From DASYYE01 sp035946955 (GTDB taxonomy: Bacteria > Actinomycetota > Actinomycetes > Streptosporangiales > Streptosporangiaceae): a stretch of DNA of 40,499 bases. Location: assembly GCA_035946955.1 (NCBI GenBank), contig DASYYE010000561.1:1-40499 (forward strand), in the 5' to 3' direction. Both the position numbers and the translations under genes were made by a program. The notes beneath the pieces are model-generated. The model was not told the origin of the DNA. It did not search any database and saw only the letters and a program-made list of their open reading frames with translations. This document shows, piece after piece, positions 7,995 through 16,209 of the stretch (position 1 is its first letter; every line of letters starts with the position of its first letter).

Positions 7995-9509
7995 CTATGG
8001 ATTCGTGGTGGTGATGGTGGCCGCCGCGCCGATGACCGGGGCGCCCTCTCGCCTGGTGCCCGGGGCGGGTACCCCGCCGATGGACTCCCAGGCGGCCAGC
8101 CCTGCTGACGCCTGCCCTGGCAGTTCGCCTGAGGCCCACCCCGCGAGTTCGGCCGTGATGCTGCCGCCGCCAAACGCCACGCTGCCCATGTCAGGGACTG
8201 CGGCGGTGGGTCCGGCCATGGCGGATCCGGCCACGGTGGGTCCGGCCATGGTGGGTCCGGCCACGGTGGGTCCGGCCACTACGGCAGGGGCCGCACCAGT
8301 AGGCGCTGTCTCCATATGCGGGCCACTGGCCGCAGTCTGGCGTGCTGGCCTGGCCGCCGATGTCGCGGGCGCGGACGGCATATCGGTCCGGGGCACACCC
8401 GGCCGACCAGCGGAGTCGCTGGCGGTGGGCGTCCTTGGTTCGGGGGAGTGCCTGTTGAACCAGTGGGCGGCAGGTTTGCCCGCAGCCGCGTCCCGGTTCG
8501 TGCCAGGTCGGGCGGCTGGGCCCTGCTCGGGCCGGAACCCGGAGTCAGATCCTTCGGCCCGGCCCATTGCTGGGCGGGCACTGGTGGCGCGGCGCTCATC
8601 GGGGTTACGGCTGCCCGGCAGCACGTACCCTCGCCCGGCCGCATCCAAGGGGACGGGGTCCTGCGTCGCGGGGCGGCGCGTGGCCGGGCCGCGTAGCGCG
8701 GTCTCCGGGGCTGTGACACCTGTCGCGGCAGTACCCTGCGCGGCAGCTTGCTGCGCAGCCGTTTGTCGTGCAGCGGTTTGCCGCGCACTGGTCTGCTGCG
8801 CAGCAGCTTGCTGTGCACTGGCGTGTTGTGCACTGGCGTGTTGTGCAGCAGTTCGCTGTGCGGTGACTCGTTGTGCAGTGGTCGACTCCGCAGCGGCTCG
8901 CTGCGCACCGGCCCGTTGTGTGGCGGCCCGCTCTGCACTGGTGTGTGGTTGCCCCACACGGGACGGTGGCTCGCTCATCCGCTGCCGTGGGACGTCTCCG
9001 AAGGCGCCGCCGAGGGTGGCCCCAGCGCGAGCAGTGCCCACTACCGGGGCGACCCTGACCTCCGGCTGGCCGCCGAAACCCGGGTCCACCGCACCGTGGC
9101 CTACCGGGGCACTGCTCCGGGCGGCCGCGGCCACGGCAGCGCCAGTGGGCTGCGCCGGAGGCTGTGGCGCTAGGGACTGCGGTGTGAGGGACTGAGGTAC
9201 TGGACCCTGCCTTGCTGGCGTCCCCTGTGCTGGCACCCGGCCGGCCGGCTCGGGCCACTGGGCCTCCAGCACGGGCACCGAACACTCATGCCGCTCCAAT
9301 AGCTCGGCCAGCAACTCGGCATCGTGCGCACCCACCCCGAAGACCACACGGGGCCTCCCCCACGGCTCCTCTGTGGAATAGCCGACGTAGCTGGAGACCG
9401 GCGACACTGACTCCTCGGCCAGGCCATGCACCACACGCCAGCGCCGCCACGCCTGTTCGAGCGTTACCGCAGCGCGCTGCGCGCGCGCCATCATCTGTGG
9501 ATCACGCAT
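7995..9509 (-). CDS. Conserved actinomycete N-terminal domain fused to a long Ala/Gln/Pro repeat region (function unknown)
   Basis: A 504-residue protein. The start ATG at 9509 is chosen because GGGGAGG precedes it at normal spacing and because the sequence from M-R-D-P-Q onward is the conserved part. Residues 1-90 (Q-R-A-A-V-T-L-E-Q-A-W-R-R-W-R, then S-S-Y-V-G-Y-S, then E-E-P-W-G-R-P-R-V-V-F-G) match, from memory, a short conserved hypothetical family widespread in actinomycetes. The remaining 400 residues are low complexity. Around residues 188-255 they form a period-5 repeat of the type x-x-A-Q-x, and near residues 410-435 a series of A-G-P-T-V/M units. Codon use is otherwise normal for the region. 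No enzyme motif, signal peptide or membrane segment was seen. The tail is probably a disordered linker or interaction region. Confidence 0.75.
   Translation of the reverse strand: MRDPQMMARAQRAAVTLEQAWRRWRVVHGLAEESVSPVSSYVGYSTEEPWGRPRVVFGVGAHDAELLAELLERHECSVPVLEAQWPEPAGRVPAQGTPARQGPVPQSLTPQSLAPQPPAQPTGAAVAAAARSSAPVGHGAVDPGFGGQPEVRVAPVVGTARAGATLGGAFGDVPRQRMSEPPSRVGQPHTSAERAATQRAGAQRAAAESTTAQRVTAQRTAAQHASAQHASAQQAAAQQTSARQTAARQTAAQQAAAQGTAATGVTAPETALRGPATRRPATQDPVPLDAAGRGYVLPGSRNPDERRATSARPAMGRAEGSDSGFRPEQGPAARPGTNRDAAAGKPAAHWFNRHSPEPRTPTASDSAGRPGVPRTDMPSAPATSAARPARQTAASGPHMETAPTGAAPAVVAGPTVAGPTMAGPTVAGSAMAGPTAAVPDMGSVAFGGGSITAELAGWASGELPGQASAGLAAWESIGGVPAPGTRREGAPVIGAAATITTTNP
8205..8279. repeat. 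15-bp coding minisatellite, five copies
   Basis: Five head-to-tail 15-base units, consensus GGTGGGTCCGGCCAT/C, start at 8205, 8220, 8235, 8250 and 8265. They encode five-residue units of the A-G-P-T-V/M type in the minus-strand gene. Unit 2 carries two changes. Copy number is a multiple of three bases, so changes in number would keep the frame. Confidence 0.9.
8740..8945. repeat. Degenerate 15-bp coding repeats (x-x-A-Q-x peptide repeat)
   Basis: About a dozen imperfect 15-base units such as TGTGCACTGGCGTGT occur in tandem. They encode pentapeptides ending around A-Q-H, A-Q-Q or A-R-Q in the minus-strand gene. They are more diverged than the 8205-8279 array. Confidence 0.75.
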
Positions 9510-10045
9510 GTGCGACCCTCCCCTGAACAGCGATATTGCACCCCCGCGCCCAACGCTGGTGGGGCGGCGCTTTAGCGGACGCCAAAGCGCCTGTAGTGAT
9601 GCCTGACCAGGCGGTGCAGCGCGCACCAACCCCCGGAAGACACCAGCCAACGGGGCCTGCCGACCAAGTATGGCTGACTACAGAGATGCACGCCTGAAAT
9701 TACAGAAAGTCACCCGATGATTACTGTGGGATGATGAGAACTGCCCCGGCCGTCGCGGACCTGTTAGCTCCCCGACGGCCGGGTTCCCCCTCCGGGCTCC
9801 CGGATCCGCTCCCCCGGCTTGGGACTCTTCCCCCCATGGCAGGTTCGGCTCCGACGGCTTCAACCTGGCTGGCGATAGTGGCGGACACGATGTCCATGCC
9901 ACCGCCAGCCCAGCCTGATAGCCGCCGACGCCCCCACCCATGTGCCGGTGGACCGCTCGCGCAGTCCGGCGCGAGGCGCCCACGACCAGCCTCCGGCCAG
10001 GATCACTGACCAGGAGGGGCCCAGGACGCCGCGCATGGGTTGGCA
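9510..10045. other. 536-base intergenic region downstream of bldC
   Basis: This region lies between the bldC stop and the start of the low-complexity gene, both on the minus strand. Short open frames in it have no ribosome-binding site or recognisable family. It contains one strong stem (9745-9783), listed separately, and should contain the promoter of the gene starting at 9509. An AT-richer patch at 9697-9725 stands out, but I could not assign a function. Confidence 0.4.
9745..9783. terminator. Candidate stem-loop (11-bp perfect stem) between bldC and next gene
   Basis: CCCGGCCGTCG (9745-9755) pairs perfectly with CGACGGCCGGG (9773-9783) across a 17-base loop. There is no U-run on the minus strand, so this would be an actinobacterial-style stem without a tail. 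Termination of the bldC transcript is an inference from position only. Confidence 0.4.
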
Positions 10046-10249
10046 TTACTCAGAACGCGGCTGCGGGATACCCGCCAGCAGAGCTCGAACTTCGGTCTCG
10101 CGGTAGCGCCGATGACCGCCCAGCGTACGGATGGACGTTAGTTTCCCGGCCTTCGCCCACCGCGTGACGGTCTTCGGGTCTACGCGGAACATTGTCGCGA
10201 CCTCGGCCGGCGTCAATAGCGGCTCGGCCTCGGGTGTGCGTGCAGACAT
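10046..10249 (-). CDS. bldC: Developmental regulator BldC (MerR-like winged-helix DNA-binding protein)
   Basis: A 67-residue protein that matches Streptomyces BldC almost throughout as I recall it: S-A-R-T-P-E-A-E-P-L-L-T-P-A-E-V-A, then F-R-V-D-P-K-T-V-T-R-W-A-K-A-G-K-L, then R-T-L-G-G-H-R-R-Y-R. The domain is a single MerR-type DNA-binding domain lacking the coiled coil and effector domain. BldC binds cooperatively to direct repeats and controls the onset of development and secondary metabolism in filamentous actinomycetes. I start it at ATG 10249 because GGAGGAGAGG lies about eight bases upstream and the family begins there; the frame is open further upstream but that part is not conserved. 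Upstream DNA carries a BldD-box match. Confidence 0.95.
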   Translation of the reverse strand: MSARTPEAEPLLTPAEVATMFRVDPKTVTRWAKAGKLTSIRTLGGHRRYRETEVRALLAGIPQPRSE

Positions 10250-10355
10250 ATGTACGGCCTCTCCTCCAGGACCGCTCCTTCTGCGGCCCCTGCTTTGTAG
10301 CTCTGCTTGGCTCCAGGTGGAACCTTGCCGTGGATGTCCTATATGGCCCACTGAG

Positions 10356-10383
10356 ACCATATTGCCATCACCAGCGGTGACAA
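10356..10383 (-). promoter_or_regulatory. Candidate proximal bldC promoter
   Basis: On the minus strand TTGTCA (10383-10378) is followed after 16 bases by TATGGT (10361-10356). Spacing and hexamers resemble a vegetative actinobacterial promoter, about 100 bases before the bldC start codon. This is pattern evidence only. Confidence 0.35.
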
Positions 10384-10441
10384 GTCGACCACCGGGAGCA
10401 AAGATTCTGTGCCAGGTGTCCCGTTGGTCCACTGATCTGAG

Positions 10442-10459
10442 TCACGCTGCGTGATTCTA
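10442..10459 (-). promoter_or_regulatory. BldD-box-like palindrome overlapping a -10-like element upstream of bldC
   Basis: Bases 10442-10454 read TCACGCTGCGTGA, a 13-base palindrome that fits every fixed position of the published BldD consensus TNACNC(A/T)GNGTNA. On the minus strand it is directly preceded by TAGAAT (10459-10454), a -10-like hexamer, so the box would cover the transcription start. bldC is a known BldD target in Streptomyces. Confidence 0.7.
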
Positions 10460-10585
10460 GCGATACGTATAGTTGCGAGGGCGGAGATTGGGAAAAGTCG
10501 TCTCGTGCCGCGCAGTTGACACGCCGCAGCCCCGTGATCACGCCCCGTATACATCATGTCGGTGGAGGGTCGGTTCTGAGGCCAG

Positions 10586-11437
10586 TTAGTTGACGCGCTG
10601 TAGTACTTCGAGTGCTCGCCACCGGCTGGCGAACCGCTGATACATGGCTGCCGCAAACTCGCGCTCCCCAGTGGCCAAGGCACCGACCGCCGCCGTGACT
10701 TCGACCACAGACTGGTCCGCGCACAGCGCATCGTTGTCGAGCAGGTGCACGAGTCCCCCATAGTCAAGCTCAACCAGGCCCTGGGCGTGGAATTCCCCCA
10801 GCCAGCGCTGGAGTTGTTCCAAGCCGGTAACCATGACGTCGGAGGCAGTCCAGCCAGGGGTGTCCCGCATCACATCCAACGCCCAGCAGGCCCGCTCACG
10901 GGCGCGCGCCATGGTGGTCGCATACACCAGGGTTCGTGGCCCAGCAGCGGTCATCTGCCCGCCCTCACCGGGATCCCCGCCGGCCCCGAGGACCAGCCAG
11001 CGCTCGTCCGTGGAGAACGGAAGGAACCAAGCGAAGGGCACGGTCCATGTACTCGTCTGGATGTAGACACGCAACGAGGACTCCTGGTACTGCCAACTCG
11101 CGAAGTCCTGGACGGCAGCCTCGGCGGCGCCTGCCGGGAATGCCGAGCGCACAAGTGACGGCGCCATCGCGCGTAGCCGAGACAGCGCCAGCCATGAACG
11201 CAGCCGGGTCTGCCAGGGACAGATGTAGGTGACTCCCTCCGCCCAGCGCACGTAGGCATCGCGGCTCTCCCCCTCTGGCGCGGGCACGGGCGGCACCGCG
11301 ATGAGGCGCCTCATCGCCTCCGCCTGTTCGGCCGCGAGCGCGGTCGCCCTGCGCGGGCGGTCCTCCGAGGACGCGTACTCGGACCAACGGCGGCGCTCCG
11401 CCTCTCCAAAGGCGGACAACGGCTCGTAGACGCGCAT
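10586..11437 (-). CDS. Conserved hypothetical protein between bldC and vdh
   Basis: A protein of about 283 residues if started at ATG 11437 (M-R-V-Y-E-P-L-S-A-F-G-E-A-E-R); the frame is open to a GTG at 11503. Neither start has a good ribosome-binding site. The sequence is soluble and tryptophan-rich with many arginines (for example Y-I-C-P-W-Q-T-R-L-R-S-W-L, then W-Q-Y-Q-E-S-S-L-R-V-Y-I-Q-T-S-T-W-T-V-P-F-A-W-F). No enzymatic motif, signal peptide or membrane helix is visible. Its position between bldC and a divergent valine/leucine dehydrogenase gene is, from memory, the same as that of a conserved hypothetical in Streptomyces, which supports it being a real gene. Function unknown. Confidence 0.75.
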   Translation of the reverse strand: MRVYEPLSAFGEAERRRWSEYASSEDRPRRATALAAEQAEAMRRLIAVPPVPAPEGESRDAYVRWAEGVTYICPWQTRLRSWLALSRLRAMAPSLVRSAFPAGAAEAAVQDFASWQYQESSLRVYIQTSTWTVPFAWFLPFSTDERWLVLGAGGDPGEGGQMTAAGPRTLVYATTMARARERACWALDVMRDTPGWTASDVMVTGLEQLQRWLGEFHAQGLVELDYGGLVHLLDNDALCADQSVVEVTAAVGALATGEREFAAAMYQRFASRWRALEVLQRVN

Positions 11438-11674
11438 ATGCGCGGCGTAGGGAAGCACCACCGAATCGTGCCACGCCGTTACCGCAAGGCAACGATGCGA
11501 CACATAACGAGATCGTCACCGGCAGTTCTGGCCAGCCCAGCCCCACTCGCCCCTCACGCGCGCAGGGACACCGGCAGCACGTAGTGATCCACCCCGGTAG
11601 GCGGCTGCCGACGGAATACGCTGACTGGGAGCCCTTGTCGACGAGGACACGGGACGACGCGAGGAGTCACCACC

Positions 11675-12814
11675 GTGACGAACGTGTTCACAGCCAGCTC
11701 AGAAGGCGATGCCCCGGGTGACCCCCACGGCACAGCCACACGATGGTCTCAGGCCAGCCAGGACGGGCACGAGCAGGTCGTGTTCTGCCAGGACAACCAG
11801 ACCGGCCTGAAGGCGATCATCGCTATCTACTCGACCGCGCTTGGCCCATCGCTTGGCGGCACCCGGTTCTACCCGTACAGCGGGGAAGACGCGGCCCTGG
11901 CCGACGTGCTGAACCTATCCCGTGCCATGGCATACAAGAATGCCCTGGCCGGGCTGGACCACGGCGGCGGCAAGGCGGTCATCATCGGTGACCCGGCCCG
12001 GGACAAGTCAGAGGCGCTGTTGCGGGCCTACGGCCGGTTCGTCGAGTCCCTCGGCGGGCGTTACATCACCGCTTGTGACGTCGGCACCTACAGCGAGGAC
12101 ATGGACGTGGTCGCGCGCGAGAGCTGCCACGTCACCGGGCGGACGGTGCCCAACGGAGGCGCTGGCGACTCCTCTCTGCTCACCGCGCTCGGCGTGTTCC
12201 AGGGGATGCGCGCGGCAGCTGCCCACGTATGGGGCTCCACGAGCCTGGAAGGCCGCCTGGTCGGGGTCGAAGGTGTTGGCAAGGTCGGGCGCAGGCTGGT
12301 AGGGAAACTCGTCGAGGCTGGCGCCAAGGTCGCGGTCTGCGATGTGGACCCGCACGCGGTCCAGGGTGTCCGTGACTCCCAACCGAGCGTCGAGGTGGTG
12401 GCGGACCAGGCCGCTCTGCTGGCCCTGCCCCTGGAGGTGTTCTCCCCTTGCGCGCTGGGCGGCTCGGTCAACGACCAGTCCGTAGCGGCGATGACCGCCC
12501 GGGTGATATGCGGCGGCGCCAACAACCAGCTCGAGCACGCCAGCCTGCAAAAAGTACTGGCCGACCGCGGCATCCTCTACGCGCCCGACTACGTGGTGAA
12601 CGCGGGCGGGGTGATCCAGGTCGCTGATGAGCTCGGCGGGTTCAACCTGGAACGCGCGTCAGCAAGGGCAGAGCAGATCTTTGCTACCACCGCGAAGGTG
12701 CTCGAACTCGCCGACGAGGAGGGTGTCCCGCCCGCTGTGGCGGCGGACCGGCTGGCCGAGCGGCGAATGGCCGAAATTGGCCGGTTGCGGGGTATATGGC
12801 TAGGTGGCCGATAA
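11675..12814 (+). CDS. vdh: Glu/Leu/Phe/Val dehydrogenase, probably valine or leucine dehydrogenase
   Basis: A 379-residue protein of the leucine/valine dehydrogenase family, which reversibly and oxidatively deaminates branched-chain amino acids with NAD+. The dimerisation and catalytic half contains G-P-S-L-G-G-T-R, A-M-A-Y-K-N-A-L-A-G-L-D-H-G-G-G-K-A (the catalytic lysine is in GGGK, about residue 100) and T-A-C-D-V-G-T. The Rossmann half contains G-V-E-G-V-G-K-V-G followed by C-D-V-D. The start GTG 11675 has GAGGAG about ten bases upstream. It is divergent from the conserved hypothetical, with 237 bases between them. The order with bldC and purM/purF matches valine dehydrogenase of Streptomyces, hence the symbol; valine versus leucine preference cannot be read from the sequence. 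Confidence 0.92.
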   Translation: MTNVFTASSEGDAPGDPHGTATRWSQASQDGHEQVVFCQDNQTGLKAIIAIYSTALGPSLGGTRFYPYSGEDAALADVLNLSRAMAYKNALAGLDHGGGKAVIIGDPARDKSEALLRAYGRFVESLGGRYITACDVGTYSEDMDVVARESCHVTGRTVPNGGAGDSSLLTALGVFQGMRAAAAHVWGSTSLEGRLVGVEGVGKVGRRLVGKLVEAGAKVAVCDVDPHAVQGVRDSQPSVEVVADQAALLALPLEVFSPCALGGSVNDQSVAAMTARVICGGANNQLEHASLQKVLADRGILYAPDYVVNAGGVIQVADELGGFNLERASARAEQIFATTAKVLELADEEGVPPAVAADRLAERRMAEIGRLRGIWLGGR

Positions 12815-13083
12815 AGATCCTGCAGACGCCATCACAGCGGCCAGACCCCGGCTGGGCTGCGGTGTATGACCTATTGCACCCCACACACCAGCCGCCACGT
12901 GAGTCCACAGGAGGCGGTCACCGCCCAGACCAGGTACCGTAAGAGATGCATTGCAGGATTCCGGCGTACGTCGCGCTCCAGGCGGTGGAGGGGCGGCGAC
13001 TAGTAAGCTGCACCGGGTCTGGAGTGCCTAACGCAGGGAACTAGGGGCTATGCAGGTCCCGCATGTTCAAGGGGGTCGAGCCA

Positions 13084-13305
13084 ATGGGGCGCGGCCGAGC
13101 CAAGGCCAAGCAGGTAAAGGTGGCACGCCAGCTCAAGTACAACAGCGGCGGCACTGACCTTGACCGGCTGCGGACCGAGCTGGGCATCGGCGGAGGCGGG
13201 CAAGGCGATGACCACGCCTATGCAGACCACGCGGATCGTTTCAGCGACCTCGACGGCGACGGCGAGGACGAGGAATACAACGACTACGAGGACGTAGACG
13301 AGTAG
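13084..13305 (+). CDS. DUF3073 small acidic-tailed protein
   Basis: A 73-residue protein starting M-G-R-G-R-A-K-A-K-Q-V-K-V-A-R-Q-L-K-Y-N-S, the hallmark of the DUF3073 family restricted to Actinobacteria. A basic N-terminal third is followed by a strongly acidic C-terminus rich in D, E and Y. The start ATG 13084 is chosen because GGGGG at 13071-13075 is eight bases away and the family begins at this methionine; an upstream ATG at 13063 would add seven unconserved residues. Function is unknown; the charge pattern suggests nucleic-acid or ribosome association. It converges with purM, as in Streptomyces. Confidence 0.92.
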   Translation: MGRGRAKAKQVKVARQLKYNSGGTDLDRLRTELGIGGGGQGDDHAYADHADRFSDLDGDGEDEEYNDYEDVDE

Positions 13306-13376
13306 CCAGCGCGGCGTCTGACTGTCGCCGCCGCCCCCGGCCCCGTAGCCCAAGGCTCGGGTTGCGAGGGTAGCGG

Positions 13377-14432
13377 TCAGGCTGGATGACGGCCCACGAG
13401 GCGTACGTCTGCTTCCTCGGTCACCTCGCCCATCGCCCATGCATGCAAGCCTCTGGCGGCTAGGACCGCCTGGGCCCGGTCGGCGTCTTCCGCGGCGACC
13501 ACCGTTGCCATGCCCACTCCCATGTTGAAGACGCGTTCCATCTCGTCACCGGTCACGTCTCCCCAGGCAGCGAGCAGGCCGAATACAGGGGCCGGGCGCC
13601 AGGTCCTGCGTTCCAGGACCGCCCCCGTCCCCGTGGGCAGCACGCGGGCGAGGTTACCGGCCAGACCACCCCCGGTGATGTGGGCAAAGGCGTGTACGTC
13701 ACACTCGCCCGCGAGGGCCAGGCAGTCCTTGGCATAGATGGTGGTCGGAGTCAGCAGTTCCTCGCCTATGGACTTGCCGAGTTCGGAGGGCTCGTCCGCA
13801 AGGCCCACCCCGGCCCGTTCGAGCACCCGCCGGGCGAGCGAGAAACCATTTGCATGCAGCCCTGAAGAGCCCAGTCCCAGCACCACATCGCCCACCCGGA
13901 CCCTGTCAGGGCCCAGCATGCGACCGGCTTCTACGACCCCTGTGGCCGCACCGGCCAGGTCGAAGTCATCCGGGCCCAGGTGGCCTGGGTGCTCGGCGGT
14001 CTCCCCGCCGATGAGCGCGCAGCCCGCGATCACGCACCCACGGGCCACGCCGCCCACGACCGCCGCAGCCCGCTCCGGGCGCAGCACACCGAAGACCACA
14101 TAGTCGGTCAGGAACAGTGGTTCAGCGCCACAGGTCACCAGGTCATCCACGCCCATGGCGACCAGGTCCACACCGACCGTGTCGTAGCGCCCGAGGCGCT
14201 GGGCCACAACCACTTTGGTGCCCACGCCGTCCGTGGAGGTGGCCAGCACGGGGTGCTGGTACCTGCTCAGGCGGGAGGCATCGAACAACCCTGCGAAACC
14301 GCCGATCCCGCCCAGCACCTCTGGCCTGCTGGCGCCGGTGACCGCGTCTTTCATCAGCGCGACCGCGCGGTCTCCCGCCTCGATGGACACGCCCGCCTCC
14401 TGGTAGGAGGCGCCGCCCGCGGCAGCGGTCAC
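13377..14432 (-). CDS. purM: Phosphoribosylformylglycinamidine cyclo-ligase (AIR synthetase)
   Basis: A 351-residue enzyme that closes the imidazole ring of AIR from FGAM with ATP, step five of purine synthesis. Visible family motifs are S-T-D-G-V-G-T-K, G-V-D-L-V-A-M-G-V-D-D-L, G-G-E-T-A-E-H-P-G, L-G-S-S-G-L-H-A-N-G-F-S-L and H-I-T-G-G-G-L-A-G-N. Length is normal. The start is GTG 14432, overlapping the purF stop in a four-base GTGA, so the two are translationally coupled. It is the last gene of the purF-purM unit and converges with the DUF3073 gene across 71 bases that hold no clear terminator. Confidence 0.97.
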   Translation of the reverse strand: MTAAAGGASYQEAGVSIEAGDRAVALMKDAVTGASRPEVLGGIGGFAGLFDASRLSRYQHPVLATSTDGVGTKVVVAQRLGRYDTVGVDLVAMGVDDLVTCGAEPLFLTDYVVFGVLRPERAAAVVGGVARGCVIAGCALIGGETAEHPGHLGPDDFDLAGAATGVVEAGRMLGPDRVRVGDVVLGLGSSGLHANGFSLARRVLERAGVGLADEPSELGKSIGEELLTPTTIYAKDCLALAGECDVHAFAHITGGGLAGNLARVLPTGTGAVLERRTWRPAPVFGLLAAWGDVTGDEMERVFNMGVGMATVVAAEDADRAQAVLAARGLHAWAMGEVTEEADVRLVGRHPA

Positions 14433-15931
14433 GGCCGCGTCCGTGGCGACGGCCCGGCCGCCGTGGTCTCCAGCACGTGCTTGCCGCGCTCGTCTTCAGC
14501 CACGGGGATCGGGTACTGGCCGTCGAAACAGGCATGACACAGCCGCTCCGCTGGCTGGCCACTCGCCTCGACCAGGCTCTCCAGTGAGATGTAACCCAGC
14601 GAGTCCGCACCGATGGAGTCGCGGACCTCGGCCACGCTGAGGCTGCCAGCGATCAGCTCCGCCCTGGTGGCGAAGTCGATGCCGTAGAAGCAGGGCCACA
14701 TGACCGGGGGACTGGAAATGCGCACGTGTACCTCGGCTGCGCCAGCCTCCCGCAGCATCGCCACGATCGCGCGCTGGGTGTTGCCGCGGACGATCGAGTC
14801 ATCCACGACCACGATGCGATTGCCCGCGATGACACTGCGCAGAGGGTTCAGCTTCAGGCGGATGCCGCGCTGGCGGATGGTCTGGCTCGGCTGGATAAAG
14901 GTCCGCCCTACGTAGGAGTTCTTGACCAGCCCCTGGCTGTAGGGGATCCCACTCGCCTGCGCATAGCCGACCGCGGCCGGAGTGCCCGACTCGGGCACAG
15001 GGATGACCAAGTCGGCCTCGGCGGGGTGCTCGGCGGCCAGGCGGCGGCCCACCTCGACTCTTGTCTGGTGGAGGCTGCGGCCCGCGATGGTGGTGTCCGG
15101 GCGTGCCAGGTAGACGTACTCGAACAGGCATCCCTTGGGCTGTGGCTCTGCAAAGGCCGCAGACCTCACTCCTGAGGCGTTGATAGCGACCAGTTCGCCC
15201 GGGGCGACCTCGCGTTCGAACTCGGCCCCCACGATGTCCAGGGCTGCCGTCTCGCTGGCCACCACCCAGCCCTGCGGGAGCCGGCCAAGCACGAGCGGGC
15301 GGAACCCCTGCGGGTCGCGCGCGGCGTAGAGGGTCTGCTCATCCATGAAGACCAGTGAGTAGGCGCCCCGCACCAGCGGCAGCACGGCCAGCGCGCTGTC
15401 CCAGACGCTGGTGCGACGCTGGTCGGCGAACAAGGCCGTGAGCACGTCGGTGTCGGAGGTGGCGCAGACCACATGCGTGTCGGACGTGGGCGACGGCCCC
15501 TGGGCGCCCGCCTGTGAGGCCACCAGGGCGGCCAGGTCACGCGTGTTGATCAGGTTGCCGTTGTGGCCGAGTGCGAGACTGCCCGACGGTGTGGACCTAA
15601 ACGTCGGCTGCGCGTTCTCCCACACCGACGAACCGCTGGTCGAGTAGCGGCAGTGCCCCACAGCGAGGTGGCCGCGCAAGGTACTGAGCACATACTCGTT
15701 GAAGACCTGGGCGACCAGGCCCATGTCCTTGTAGACCACGATCCGGGTGCCGTCGCTGACCGCGATGCCCGCCGACTCCTGCCCCCGGTGCTGCAGCGCG
15801 TACAGGCCGAAGTACGCGAGGTTGGCGACGTCCTCACCCGGAGCCCAGACACCGAAGACGCCACACGCGTCCCGGGGGGGCCGGTCCGTTGGATCGAGTT
15901 CATCCGTCAGCCGACCATCGGGCATGACCAC
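14429..15931 (-). CDS. purF: Amidophosphoribosyltransferase
   Basis: A 500-residue enzyme catalysing the first committed step of purine synthesis, PRPP plus glutamine to phosphoribosylamine. The N-terminal nucleophile is the cysteine in D-A-C-G-V-F-G-V (about residue 23), exposed by removal of a propeptide. The PRPP loop V-V-V-D-D-S-I-V-R-G-N-T is intact. Cysteines at K-G-C-L-F-E-Y-V, W-P-C-F-Y-G-I-D and L-C-H-A-C-F-D-G-Q-Y-P correspond to the four iron-sulphur ligands of the Bacillus-type enzyme. The start is GTG 15931 or ATG 15925; there is no Shine-Dalgarno site, and a TANNNT element is placed as expected for a leaderless start at the GTG. It is coupled to purM. Confidence 0.97.
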   Translation of the reverse strand: MVMPDGRLTDELDPTDRPPRDACGVFGVWAPGEDVANLAYFGLYALQHRGQESAGIAVSDGTRIVVYKDMGLVAQVFNEYVLSTLRGHLAVGHCRYSTSGSSVWENAQPTFRSTPSGSLALGHNGNLINTRDLAALVASQAGAQGPSPTSDTHVVCATSDTDVLTALFADQRRTSVWDSALAVLPLVRGAYSLVFMDEQTLYAARDPQGFRPLVLGRLPQGWVVASETAALDIVGAEFEREVAPGELVAINASGVRSAAFAEPQPKGCLFEYVYLARPDTTIAGRSLHQTRVEVGRRLAAEHPAEADLVIPVPESGTPAAVGYAQASGIPYSQGLVKNSYVGRTFIQPSQTIRQRGIRLKLNPLRSVIAGNRIVVVDDSIVRGNTQRAIVAMLREAGAAEVHVRISSPPVMWPCFYGIDFATRAELIAGSLSVAEVRDSIGADSLGYISLESLVEASGQPAERLCHACFDGQYPIPVAEDERGKHVLETTAAGPSPRTRP

Positions 15932-15943
15932 TTAGTCAGTGTA
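15932..15943 (-). promoter_or_regulatory. Leaderless-type -10 element of purF
   Basis: On the minus strand TACACT (15943-15938), a TANNNT element, ends six bases before the GTG start codon of purF. No ribosome-binding site is present. In actinobacteria this spacing is typical of transcripts that begin at the start codon. No good -35 was found. Confidence 0.5.
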
Positions 15944-16209
15944 TGGGTCTGCGAGCGCCGAGCGGGCCAGGTCAAGCGCATAGCGGCGACAAGTCGTGGC
16001 TTCCAGTCATAGTGCAACGACAACGGCGTATCGCCTGGGTGTGAGGTAAGCGCTACGAGAAGACCTGCGAGGACTAGCGTCGCCAAGTTGCCTAGCCAAC
16101 GGAGCGTCCGCCGACAGCCTGTGCGCGCTAGCCCGCAACATTGGCCAGTGGGGCTTACGTTCAGCCACCGTGGCGGCCCACTCGGCGGAGCCGCTTTCGT
16201 CTGGTCTGG

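Noticed and set aside
7924..9195. 423-codon plus-strand frame opposite the low-complexity gene, with a Cys/Ala-rich repeat
   Set aside because: It is the antisense of the 15-bp repeats. The minus strand has a conserved N-terminal domain and a good ribosome-binding site.
13306..13376. Possible terminator between DUF3073 and purM
   Set aside because: I could not find a convincing inverted repeat in these 71 bases.
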